From Methanobacteriota archaeon (GTDB taxonomy: Archaea; Thermoplasmatota; Poseidoniia; Poseidoniales; Poseidoniaceae): a stretch of 41,775 bases of DNA. Where the stretch lies: contig PAOW01000017.1 of assembly GCA_002710015.1 (NCBI GenBank), positions 1 through 41,775 on the forward strand, in the 5' to 3' direction. This document shows, one piece after another, positions 1-6,465 of this stretch (positions are counted from its first letter, which is position 1; every line of letters starts with the position of its first letter). A program made the position numbers and the translations under genes. The notes under the pieces are model-generated. The model saw only the letters and a program-made list of their open reading frames with translations, was not told where the DNA came from and searched no databases.

Positions 1-507
1 GCCGGAATCTTTCACCACGTTTCTCTACTTGTTTTGGGAACTGAAGATGCTGCGATATTTGCAAATCGTTCTATGCGATTAAGAGAAAAATCAGAGGACG
101 TTGAAGGGATGATTTACGGCCATGCTCTTCTGGCTCACATTGCAAAGGCCGATAATGACTTTGAGAAAAGTCAGCTTCACTTGCAAAAAAGACTCGACAT
201 AATACCAGAATCTGCAAAGTTTGAGAAAATGGAGGCTTTGGCAGACCTTGCACACTCTTACTCGTCTTTAGGAGAATTAGAACAAGCCCAAGCAATGTTG
301 GTTGAATCACTCACAATTGCTGAACAAATAGATGATTTGTCAGGAATCTTGGTCGCACGCTGGGGCCTAGCAGATCTTGCTGAGATATCGAACCAACCAG
401 ATGAAGCAATGGTCCAATTATCAGATATTATGACCAAATTCATGGAAGCAGGAGAGATAGTACCAGAACCCGTGAGGCAAAGGATTTCCAAACTTACGTC
501 CGAATAA
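1..507 (+). CDS. TPR-repeat protein, C-terminal part (5' end outside window)
   Basis: The frame is open from the first base, so the gene begins upstream and only about 168 C-terminal residues are visible. The visible part is almost all amphipathic helix pairs of tetratricopeptide type. Examples are the pair around 'ALADLAHSYSSLGELEQAQ' followed by 'LVESLTIAEQIDD', and the next one around 'GLADLAEISNQPDEAMVQL', with the usual small residue at TPR position 8 and A/Y at 20. TPR proteins are protein-interaction scaffolds. No catalytic domain is visible, so its partner and role are unknown. It ends 42 nt before a monooxygenase gene on the same strand, so co-transcription is possible but not shown. 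An internal TTG at 34 could be read as a start, but that would cut a repeat, so I treat the gene as partial. Confidence 0.75.
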   Translation, partial: AGIFHHVSLLVLGTEDAAIFANRSMRLREKSEDVEGMIYGHALLAHIAKADNDFEKSQLHLQKRLDIIPESAKFEKMEALADLAHSYSSLGELEQAQAMLVESLTIAEQIDDLSGILVARWGLADLAEISNQPDEAMVQLSDIMTKFMEAGEIVPEPVRQRISKLTSE

Positions 508-549
508 CGTTGATACATTGGTTCATTTTCCGATAGTTGGAGGGGTAAG

Positions 550-1764
550 ATGGAGTTTGATATTTTCTTCTCAATTTCTCAGACTCCTGACCACAATGGG
601 TATACTCCAACAGAAAAGGAGATGTTCTCAAATTATTACAGCCAACTTGCTGCTGCTGATAGATTAGGGTTTGGAGTTGCATGGGTTGCTCAAGCCCATC
701 TTTCAACTCAGACTCAGCAACTTAATTCCAAGCCCGTAGTTCCACATTGGAAAGGAGAAATTGGTCTTTGCACAGATTTTTGTCAACTTGCTCTTGAATC
801 CTTTCGAAGAACTAAAAATATCGATATAGGTTCTGCCGTGATAAGTTTGCTAGCCAGTGGTGGGCCAATCGCACAGGCTGAGAGAATCGCAAATGCAGTC
901 CAATTTTTATCCCATATTGATGATACCAGAAAACTGCATTTAGGGTTTAGTGCCGGAAGGTTTGAGTTTATGGCAAGACCGTATGGAGTATTCCCAAGAA
1001 ACGAGTTGGAGGAGGTCTGTTGGTCAGCTTTGAAGAGGAAAATATTCATGGAGGCGAGTGAAATTTTCTTGCGTCTCTTGAGAGGAGATATATTGAGATC
1101 TGATGATGTGATGGAGACCATTTTGACACGAGAAGATTTCAAAACCGAAGACGATTGGAATCAATCTAAACAAATTTGTGATGGAGAATCTGCTGATAGA
1201 ATTCGAATAGAAAGGAGATACAATTTCGAAGAAATATCCATAGTGCCAAAAGAGTGGCCAAGAGATAGGTTAGAACTAATCGCAGGAACACATGACGAAA
1301 AGGCTCAAGAATTTGTGAACAAGTTTTTACCAGTCAAGGTCTTTAATTTGTCAATAACCTCAGCAGATGTAATCAAATCAACACATGACAGAATGAGAAA
1401 AATATTCGCAGAAAAGGGCTTGGATTGGCAGAGAAGAGATATGCCTAGGACTACGTTTGTTTTCATTAACGCAGAAGAAGGTCTAACTCCCGAAGAACAG
1501 TCAATTGCTGCCAAAGAAGAAGCAAGGCAGGCATTGGGGGAATATTGGAAAGCATTGGAGGGAACACTTGACCCACAGAAGGTGGAGAAGGCTGCAGATA
1601 ATGCTTTGATTGGAAACCCCAGTGAAATTGTGAACCAAATAAAACAGCGCTTCGATCCTGATGACAGGTTAATGTGCTGGTTCGATTTTTTCAATCATGA
1701 TAATGACCGTGTCATTAGAAACATGGAAGCATGGTGGCGTGAGGTTGTGCCAATGTTGGGGTGA
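550..1764 (+). CDS. Luciferase-like (LLM class) flavin-dependent monooxygenase
   Basis: A 404-residue protein of the bacterial luciferase-like superfamily, single-domain TIM-barrel enzymes that use reduced flavin (FMNH2 or F420) to oxygenate or oxidise small molecules. The sequence shows the family pattern of a first strand 'FDIFFSISQTP', then 'AADRLGFGVAWVAQAHL' (the helix and strand carrying the family E/H region), 'IDIGSAVISLLASGGPIAQAERIA', and 'LHLGFSAGRFEFMARPYGV', which resembles the phosphate-binding 'G.GRG' segment. A C-terminal 'IGNPSEIVNQIKQRF' matches the usual G-x-P-x-x-V helix. The ATG follows a GGAGGGG ribosome site at 540-546. Its stop codon lies inside the ribosome site of the next gene (1769), so it heads the operon that leads into aminomuconate-type enzymes. 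It may supply an oxygenated ring or amine substrate, but substrate and cofactor cannot be read from the sequence. Confidence 0.8.
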   Translation: MEFDIFFSISQTPDHNGYTPTEKEMFSNYYSQLAAADRLGFGVAWVAQAHLSTQTQQLNSKPVVPHWKGEIGLCTDFCQLALESFRRTKNIDIGSAVISLLASGGPIAQAERIANAVQFLSHIDDTRKLHLGFSAGRFEFMARPYGVFPRNELEEVCWSALKRKIFMEASEIFLRLLRGDILRSDDVMETILTREDFKTEDDWNQSKQICDGESADRIRIERRYNFEEISIVPKEWPRDRLELIAGTHDEKAQEFVNKFLPVKVFNLSITSADVIKSTHDRMRKIFAEKGLDWQRRDMPRTTFVFINAEEGLTPEEQSIAAKEEARQALGEYWKALEGTLDPQKVEKAADNALIGNPSEIVNQIKQRFDPDDRLMCWFDFFNHDNDRVIRNMEAWWREVVPMLG

Positions 1765-1765
1765 T
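1758..1765 (+). promoter_or_regulatory. Shine-Dalgarno GGGGTGAT containing the upstream stop codon
   Basis: GGGGTGAT lies 3 nt before the ATG at 1769, and the TGA of the preceding gene (1762-1764) is part of it. This decides the start of the asparaginase-like gene: the longer reading from 1697 would overlap the monooxygenase by 68 nt and lacks any such site. The arrangement suggests termination-coupled reinitiation. Confidence 0.6.
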
Positions 1766-1768
1766 AAG

Positions 1769-2884
1769 ATGAGTTTACGTCATGATAAAAATTCGGCTGT
1801 TGCTCCTGGAAGACCCGGTTCAGCGATTTATCCAGACTCACCGCTTGGGGAAGACGTCGAAGGGATACCAACCGGTAGAGACGTTGAATGGATGCCTCTA
1901 GTTGATTACAGGCGAAACGGCGTATCAGAAACCACAATTCATGGGGCAGTTGCTTGGTGTCATGGTGATGAGGTAATCCATTCATTTGGCGGGAATGTCT
2001 TGTGTTATGGCAGGTCTATGATGAAGCCATTCATGATAAAGGCCTTCACAAAGGAATTAGGTAGCCTTTCTTGGGAACAAAAAGCCATTTCAGTCGCTAG
2101 TCACAATGGAGACACTGAACACGTAGCTGCCGCGCAGTCACTGCTTGCAGAAGCGGAATGGCCTTTGATGCTTACACCTGTCGATGTTCCATTGATTCAA
2201 TTTGGAAGGCAGGTTAGGAGGCCAAGGCGCTGGTACCATACATGCAGTGGTGAACATGCTGCGATTCTAGCAGGATGCAGGGCTAAGGGATGGAATAGAG
2301 CAGGGTATACATTACCAACTCACAAGGTCTTCGAAGCTTACATGGAGCAATTACGAAGATTCTTGGGGGAGGATTGGCAACCACTCAGGATAGCCAAAGA
2401 CGGTTGTGGCCTTCCAACAGTTTCGAACACGGTTGCTGAATTAGCTAAAATTTATGCAGGTCTTGTCAGAGATAAAGAATCAGACTGGATTTGGGAAGCT
2501 ATGTGTAGACATCCCGATTTAGTCGGTGGTTTCAACAGGTTAGATTCAACAATCCTAAAGATTGGTGATGGCAAAGTAATCGCTAAAGAAGGCGCTGACG
2601 GTTTACTTGGAATGGCGATTGAGCACCCTGATTATCCTGATGGCCTGGGTATTGTTGTGAAGATTGCACATGGTTGGAATTCGCAAGCAACATGGTATGT
2701 AGCAAGAGCAATTTTGGGGTGCCTTGGAATTGAATTAAGAAACCCATATCCACTCAACAGACAGAAGGCATTTATTGTTCCAGGAATAGTACCTGAATCA
2801 ATGATTGATACTCTCAAAACAATACCAACATGGGATGAGTGGGATCCAGACCAAGACCGTTGGCATTATGAGGTGAATACATGA
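1769..2884 (+). CDS. Asparaginase II-family (ReAV-type) amidohydrolase
   Basis: A 371-residue protein of the Asparaginase_II family (PF06089), the Rhizobium etli AnsA/ReAV type that is unrelated to E. coli asparaginases. Visible family motifs are 'RSMMKPF' at 82-88 with the serine-lysine S83-x-x-K86 pair, 'SHNGD' at 111-115, 'CSGEHA' at 159-164 with the paired family cysteine, 'DGCGLP' at 211-216, and 'KEGADGLLG' later on. Known members hydrolyse L-asparagine to aspartate and ammonia. Sitting between a monooxygenase and an aminomuconate-semialdehyde dehydrogenase, it might instead act on another amide, but that is inference. I chose ATG 1769 because it is preceded by GGGGTGAT. Its stop overlaps the start of the next gene by ATGA (2881-2884), a sign of translational coupling. 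The N-terminal 40 residues are poorly conserved-looking and rich in Pro/Gly. Confidence 0.8.
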   Translation: MSLRHDKNSAVAPGRPGSAIYPDSPLGEDVEGIPTGRDVEWMPLVDYRRNGVSETTIHGAVAWCHGDEVIHSFGGNVLCYGRSMMKPFMIKAFTKELGSLSWEQKAISVASHNGDTEHVAAAQSLLAEAEWPLMLTPVDVPLIQFGRQVRRPRRWYHTCSGEHAAILAGCRAKGWNRAGYTLPTHKVFEAYMEQLRRFLGEDWQPLRIAKDGCGLPTVSNTVAELAKIYAGLVRDKESDWIWEAMCRHPDLVGGFNRLDSTILKIGDGKVIAKEGADGLLGMAIEHPDYPDGLGIVVKIAHGWNSQATWYVARAILGCLGIELRNPYPLNRQKAFIVPGIVPESMIDTLKTIPTWDEWDPDQDRWHYEVNT

Positions 2885-4260
2885 TTCAGGTCAAGAACCT
2901 AGTCGGTGGACAGTTTTTTTCAACCGAAGAGGTTTTTGATGACATTTCCCCAATCAACAACACAGTCATAGCATCAGTTCCCAGAACAAAAAGTGTGCAA
3001 TCTGCTGTTTCTGCGGCCGAAATCGCATTTGAAGAATGGAGCAAACTATCAATTGAAGAAAGGTGTGACTGGCTAGATAAAATCGCAGATGGTTTAGAAG
3101 CAAGGATTGAAGAAATTGCTAAGTTGGAGGCATTGGACACCGGAAAACCAATCGATGTTGCTCTAAATGTTGATTCTAAACGGTCTGTTAACAATTTTAG
3201 ATTCTTTGCGGGTTTTGGTAGGGATTTGAAAAATGAAACATTTGAAATGGACGATGCAACAAATTATGTTGTAAGAAAACCAGTTGGAATTGTGGGGCTA
3301 ATTTCACCATGGAATTTACCTCTCTATTTGTTGACGTGGAAAATTGCTCCAGCCCTGTTAATGGGCAATGTTGTAATTGCAAAGCCTAGTGAACTTACAC
3401 CTCTCACAGCACATCTCTTGGGCAAGATTTGCGTGGAAATTGGATTACCAAATGGTGTGTTGAACATAGTAAATGGGTATGGTCCCGAAATCGGTCAAAA
3501 AATAGTCGAACACCCTAAAATAAAGGCTATTTCATTTACCGGGGGAACCGCAACTGGAAAGCAAGTGGCTGCAACCGCTGCTCCTCTATTCAAGAAATTG
3601 AGTCTCGAATTGGGTGGCAAAAACGCCTCAATCGTGTTAGATGATGCTGACCTAGAAATTGCTGTTCCAGGTGTTCTGAGAGCATCATTTTTGAATTCAG
3701 GTCAGATTTGTTTATGCGGGTCAAGAATTTTAGTCCATTCTTCACTTTACGAGTCTTTCTTATCCAGATATCTTGAGGAATTGGAACGTTTTGAGATTGG
3801 GCCTGTGATTAGCAACCAGCACAGAGAAAAAATTCTCTCTTACATTGAACTTGCAAAATCGGAGGGTGGTAGTATAATCTTTGGAGGTAACGTGATCGAA
3901 AAGGCAGGTGCTTGGATAGAGCCAACTGTTATCACAGATTTATCTCATAAATCAAGGACTGCAACTGAGGAAATTTTTGGTCCAGTTGTGACCATTCACA
4001 GCTTTGATTCAGATGAGGAGGCAATAGAGATGGCAAACAGCACAGAGTATGGCCTTGCAGGTAGTGTCTGGTCGAGAGAGAGGGGAAGAACTGTCGCAGA
4101 GAGAATTGAATCGGGAATGGTTTGGGTTAATACTTGGTTGCATAGAGATTTGAGAGTTCCATTTGGAGGTATCAAAGACAGCGGAGTTGGCCGCGAAGGT
4201 GGCATGTGGTCAATCGGTTTTTTCAGTGAAGCAGTCAATATTTGTGTCATGGAAGATTGA
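2881..4260 (+). CDS. amnC: 2-aminomuconate-6-semialdehyde dehydrogenase-like aldehyde dehydrogenase
   Basis: A 459-residue NAD(P)-dependent aldehyde dehydrogenase. Catalytic residues are visible: N145 in 'PWNLPLYLLTWKIAP', K168 in 'IAKPSELTP', E243 in 'LELGGKN' and the nucleophile C277 in 'GQICLCGSRI'. The 'ICLC-x-SRI' signature and the 'RKPVGIVGLISPWNLPLYLL' stretch are typical of the ALDH8A1/AmnC/NbaE group, which oxidises 2-aminomuconate 6-semialdehyde to 2-aminomuconate. The neighbouring AmnB-like dioxygenase would make exactly this substrate, which supports the call. The start overlaps the previous stop as ATGA and has GAGGTGA just upstream. The protein is shorter than the usual 480-500 residues. 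The loop after 'RFEIG' goes straight into 'PVISNQH', missing the roughly dozen residues (usually ending D-P-x-x-x-x-x-G) found there in relatives. 2-hydroxymuconate semialdehyde dehydrogenase is a close alternative. Confidence 0.8.
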   Translation: MIQVKNLVGGQFFSTEEVFDDISPINNTVIASVPRTKSVQSAVSAAEIAFEEWSKLSIEERCDWLDKIADGLEARIEEIAKLEALDTGKPIDVALNVDSKRSVNNFRFFAGFGRDLKNETFEMDDATNYVVRKPVGIVGLISPWNLPLYLLTWKIAPALLMGNVVIAKPSELTPLTAHLLGKICVEIGLPNGVLNIVNGYGPEIGQKIVEHPKIKAISFTGGTATGKQVAATAAPLFKKLSLELGGKNASIVLDDADLEIAVPGVLRASFLNSGQICLCGSRILVHSSLYESFLSRYLEELERFEIGPVISNQHREKILSYIELAKSEGGSIIFGGNVIEKAGAWIEPTVITDLSHKSRTATEEIFGPVVTIHSFDSDEEAIEMANSTEYGLAGSVWSRERGRTVAERIESGMVWVNTWLHRDLRVPFGGIKDSGVGREGGMWSIGFFSEAVNICVMED

Positions 4261-4281
4261 AAACGGTACGACCTCTCGGGT

Positions 4282-5112
4282 ATGTGGGGCACACAAATGT
4301 CAGTTCACGCAAATGCAAAGAAAGTGACTACACATACTCTCCAGGAAATGAAAAGAGCTGGTGAAAAAATCACGATGCTTACAGCTTATGATTACAGCCT
4401 TGCCAAATTGGTTGACAGAGGTGGAGTAGACGTTATTCTTGTTGGTGATTCAGCATCAAATGTAATGGCTGGAAGAGATACAACAGTACCAATGAGTCTA
4501 GAACACATGATATATCACGCGCAATGTGTTGAGAGAGCAGTTGACAGAGCTTTGATTGTGGTAGACATGCCATTTGGTTCTTATCAAGGTAATTCTGCTA
4601 TCGCATTAGAGAGTGCTATTCGAATCATGAAAGAGTCTGGAGGGCACGCAGTTAAACTTGAAGGTGGCTCAGAAATAGTCGAAAGTATAAGCAGAATTCT
4701 GTCTGCAGGAATACCCGTTATGGGTCACCTTGGACTAACTCCACAATCGATTTACAAGTTTGGGACTTACACAGTGAGAGCCAAACAAGAAGCGGAGGCT
4801 GCAAAACTGATAGCGGATGCTAAAATTCTAGAAGACGCTGGATGCTTTGCTATTGTATTCGAGAAAATACCTGCTGATTTGGCAAAGCAGGTTAGTGAAG
4901 CAATCTCTATCCCGACAATTGGAATTGGTGCGGGTTCAGATTGTGACGGTCAAGTTTTAGTCTTGCATGACATGCTTGGAATTACAACTGACTTTAGTCC
5001 AAGATTTTTGCGTAGATACCTTGATCTAGAAAATCAAATTACAGGCGCAGTTGAACAATATTGCCAAGATGTAAGAAGTGGAGATTTCCCAAATTCAGAG
5101 GAATCATATTAG
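4282..5112 (+). CDS. panB: 3-methyl-2-oxobutanoate hydroxymethyltransferase (ketopantoate hydroxymethyltransferase)
   Basis: PanB transfers a hydroxymethyl group from 5,10-methylenetetrahydrofolate to 2-oxoisovalerate, the first step of pantothenate and coenzyme A synthesis. The 276-residue length is normal. Visible are '[17 protein letters not shown]', the metal-binding aspartates in 'LVGDS' and 'VVDMPF', the glutamate of 'KLEGG', 'GHLGLTPQS', the catalytic-region glutamate in 'FEKIP', and 'IPTIGIGAG...[12 protein letters not shown]', the PanB hallmark. All key residues look intact, so this is probably a true PanB rather than a relabelled aldolase. A second ATG at 4297 would remove five residues and is equally possible, since no strong ribosome site precedes either. 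It sits 21 nt after the dehydrogenase gene, an unexpected place for a coenzyme A gene. A folD gene supplying one-carbon folates lies at 39702. Confidence 0.92.
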   Translation: MWGTQMSVHANAKKVTTHTLQEMKRAGEKITMLTAYDYSLAKLVDRGGVDVILVGDSASNVMAGRDTTVPMSLEHMIYHAQCVERAVDRALIVVDMPFGSYQGNSAIALESAIRIMKESGGHAVKLEGGSEIVESISRILSAGIPVMGHLGLTPQSIYKFGTYTVRAKQEAEAAKLIADAKILEDAGCFAIVFEKIPADLAKQVSEAISIPTIGIGAGSDCDGQVLVLHDMLGITTDFSPRFLRRYLDLENQITGAVEQYCQDVRSGDFPNSEESY

Positions 5113-5514
5113 TTTCTCAACAAGCACTGCATAAGGTAGTAGACAGGCAGAAATTCCAAAACCATGCCATACTCCATATCTGAAGGGTGGGTGTGACTTT
5201 TTGGGCCATGTTGCACACTGCCAAATCCACACAAAGAATGGAGCTGCCATATTGAAATAATTTGGACCAAGAGCCCAAAATATTGCCATAGACACACACA
5301 CTACACCAACTCCAATGGCATGTTCCTTGATGTTTCCGGAGTTTGTTAGGACACACAGAAGAGGTGCTGTCAATAGCGATGCTAACAAAGCGATAGACAT
5401 TGGTCCAGGTGGCATTCTTTCATCCACGATAATTACAGTAGATGCGATTAACACAAACGAGAACACAGAAGGCCACATAACGTGACGAAATTTCAAGTCC
5501 ACAATATCCCCCAT
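5104..5514 (-). CDS. Small four-helix membrane protein, unknown function
   Basis: About 136 residues with four predicted hydrophobic segments: '[17 protein letters not shown]', '[17 protein letters not shown]', '[17 protein letters not shown]', and '[13 protein letters not shown]', with a final weak segment '[13 protein letters not shown]' at the end. I do not recognise a family. It is the only gene on the opposite strand inside the aromatic cluster. It converges on panB with a 9-nt overlap of the two stop regions, and diverges from the dioxygenase gene. A longer reading from the ATG at 5571 adds 19 residues, but that start codon shares bases with the dioxygenase ATG at 5570. I therefore prefer the inner ATG at 5514, which leaves 55 nt for promoters; either is possible. 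A role in substrate uptake is conceivable only from location. Confidence 0.5.
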   Translation of the reverse strand: MGDIVDLKFRHVMWPSVFSFVLIASTVIIVDERMPPGPMSIALLASLLTAPLLCVLTNSGNIKEHAIGVGVVCVSMAIFWALGPNYFNMAAPFFVWIWQCATWPKKSHPPFRYGVWHGFGISACLLPYAVLVEKLI

Positions 5515-5569
5515 GTGATGGCCGAGGAGGAACCGATGAATAGAAGATGCGGAACGTTTTGGGAATTGC

Positions 5570-6463
5570 ATGGCGAAAGGAGAAATCGTAGCGGGCTGTT
5601 TAGCTCCACACCCTCCTCATTTGGTGTATGCAGAAAATCCTCAGCAAAATGAACCGGTATCTGAAGGCGGATGGGAGCAGTTACGATGGGGCTATGAGAG
5701 GCTAAGAAAATCTCTCGAAGATGTAGATTATGATGTAATTGTCATACTATCGCCGCATTGGCAAACTTACATAGGAACTCACTTTGTTGGAGTTGAAAAA
5801 TGTTCATCAAAAAGTGTAGATCCCGTCTTCCCTAATCTGTTTAGATTCAACTACGACTTAGACATAGATGTCGAGTTGGCGCAAGCGATTCATGACAAAG
5901 CGGAAGAAAATGGCATGGCTGTGAAGATGATGAAAAATCCAGACTTTAGAGTCGATTATGGAACATTGGTATCCTGTCATATGGTAAGACCTGAGTGGGA
6001 TAAGCCGATTGTTTCCATATCATCAAACCGTAGTCTGTCATATTATTCGGTTGAAGTTATGCAAGAGATGATGCTAGAACTGGGCAGATCTACTGCCAAA
6101 GCGATTGAAGAAAGTGGGAAAAAGTGCCTCCTAATCGCTAGCAATTCTCTCTCACACCGCCACTTTGTTACGGAAACAAATCCTCCAGAAGACATGAGCA
6201 AAGAACACATTACAAGCCATGCAATGCATCTTTGGGACATGCGGATGATTGAATTGATGAGAGAAGGCAAGTCACAACAAATAATCGATGAGATGCCAGA
6301 ATTCTGTGAACAAGCAATCGCTGAAACCGATGGCGGGGCATTCACTTGGCTTCTATCTGCTATGGGAGTTCCAAATGAACCAGCAATATTGCACGGCTAT
6401 GGCACGATTATTGGAACTGGGAATGCTATCATGGAATGGCCGGTTCGAAACTGGAGTGCTTGA
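5570..6463 (+). CDS. amnB: 2-aminophenol 1,6-dioxygenase beta-like class III extradiol dioxygenase (catalytic subunit)
   Basis: A 297-residue protein of the LigB/class III extradiol dioxygenase superfamily, non-haem Fe(II) enzymes that open an aromatic ring next to a hydroxyl or amino group. The three expected metal ligands are visible in order: H14 in 'APHPPH', H63 in 'LSPHWQT' and E252 in 'AETDGGAF'. Also present are 'VDYGTLVSCHM' and the 'SNSLSHRHF' segment (H196), which match second-shell residues. Together with the adjacent AmnA-like subunit, the aminomuconate-semialdehyde dehydrogenase and the aminomuconate deaminase domain, it best fits 2-aminophenol 1,6-dioxygenase beta. Related ring substrates (catechols, aminated hydroxybenzoates) cannot be excluded. 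No upstream in-frame start exists before a stop at 5537, so ATG 5570 is firm. It ends 2 nt before the next ATG, so the subunits are co-translated. Confidence 0.82.
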   Translation: MAKGEIVAGCLAPHPPHLVYAENPQQNEPVSEGGWEQLRWGYERLRKSLEDVDYDVIVILSPHWQTYIGTHFVGVEKCSSKSVDPVFPNLFRFNYDLDIDVELAQAIHDKAEENGMAVKMMKNPDFRVDYGTLVSCHMVRPEWDKPIVSISSNRSLSYYSVEVMQEMMLELGRSTAKAIEESGKKCLLIASNSLSHRHFVTETNPPEDMSKEHITSHAMHLWDMRMIELMREGKSQQIIDEMPEFCEQAIAETDGGAFTWLLSAMGVPNEPAILHGYGTIIGTGNAIMEWPVRNWSA

Positions 6464-6465
6464 GG

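Noticed and set aside
1697-1768. Longer N-terminus for the asparaginase-like protein
   Set aside because: It would overlap the end of the monooxygenase gene and lacks a ribosome site; ATG 1769 has GGGGTGAT directly upstream.
4282-5112. PanB relabelled as an aldolase of the aromatic pathway
   Set aside because: All PanB metal and catalytic motifs look intact, so a change of function is not supported by the sequence.
5521-5650. Strong GAGGAGG followed by ATG at 5536, opening a short plus-strand frame across the dioxygenase start
   Set aside because: The frame is only about 38 codons, has no recognisable character, is out of frame with the dioxygenase, and the GAGGAGG lies within the extended minus-strand reading; probably chance.
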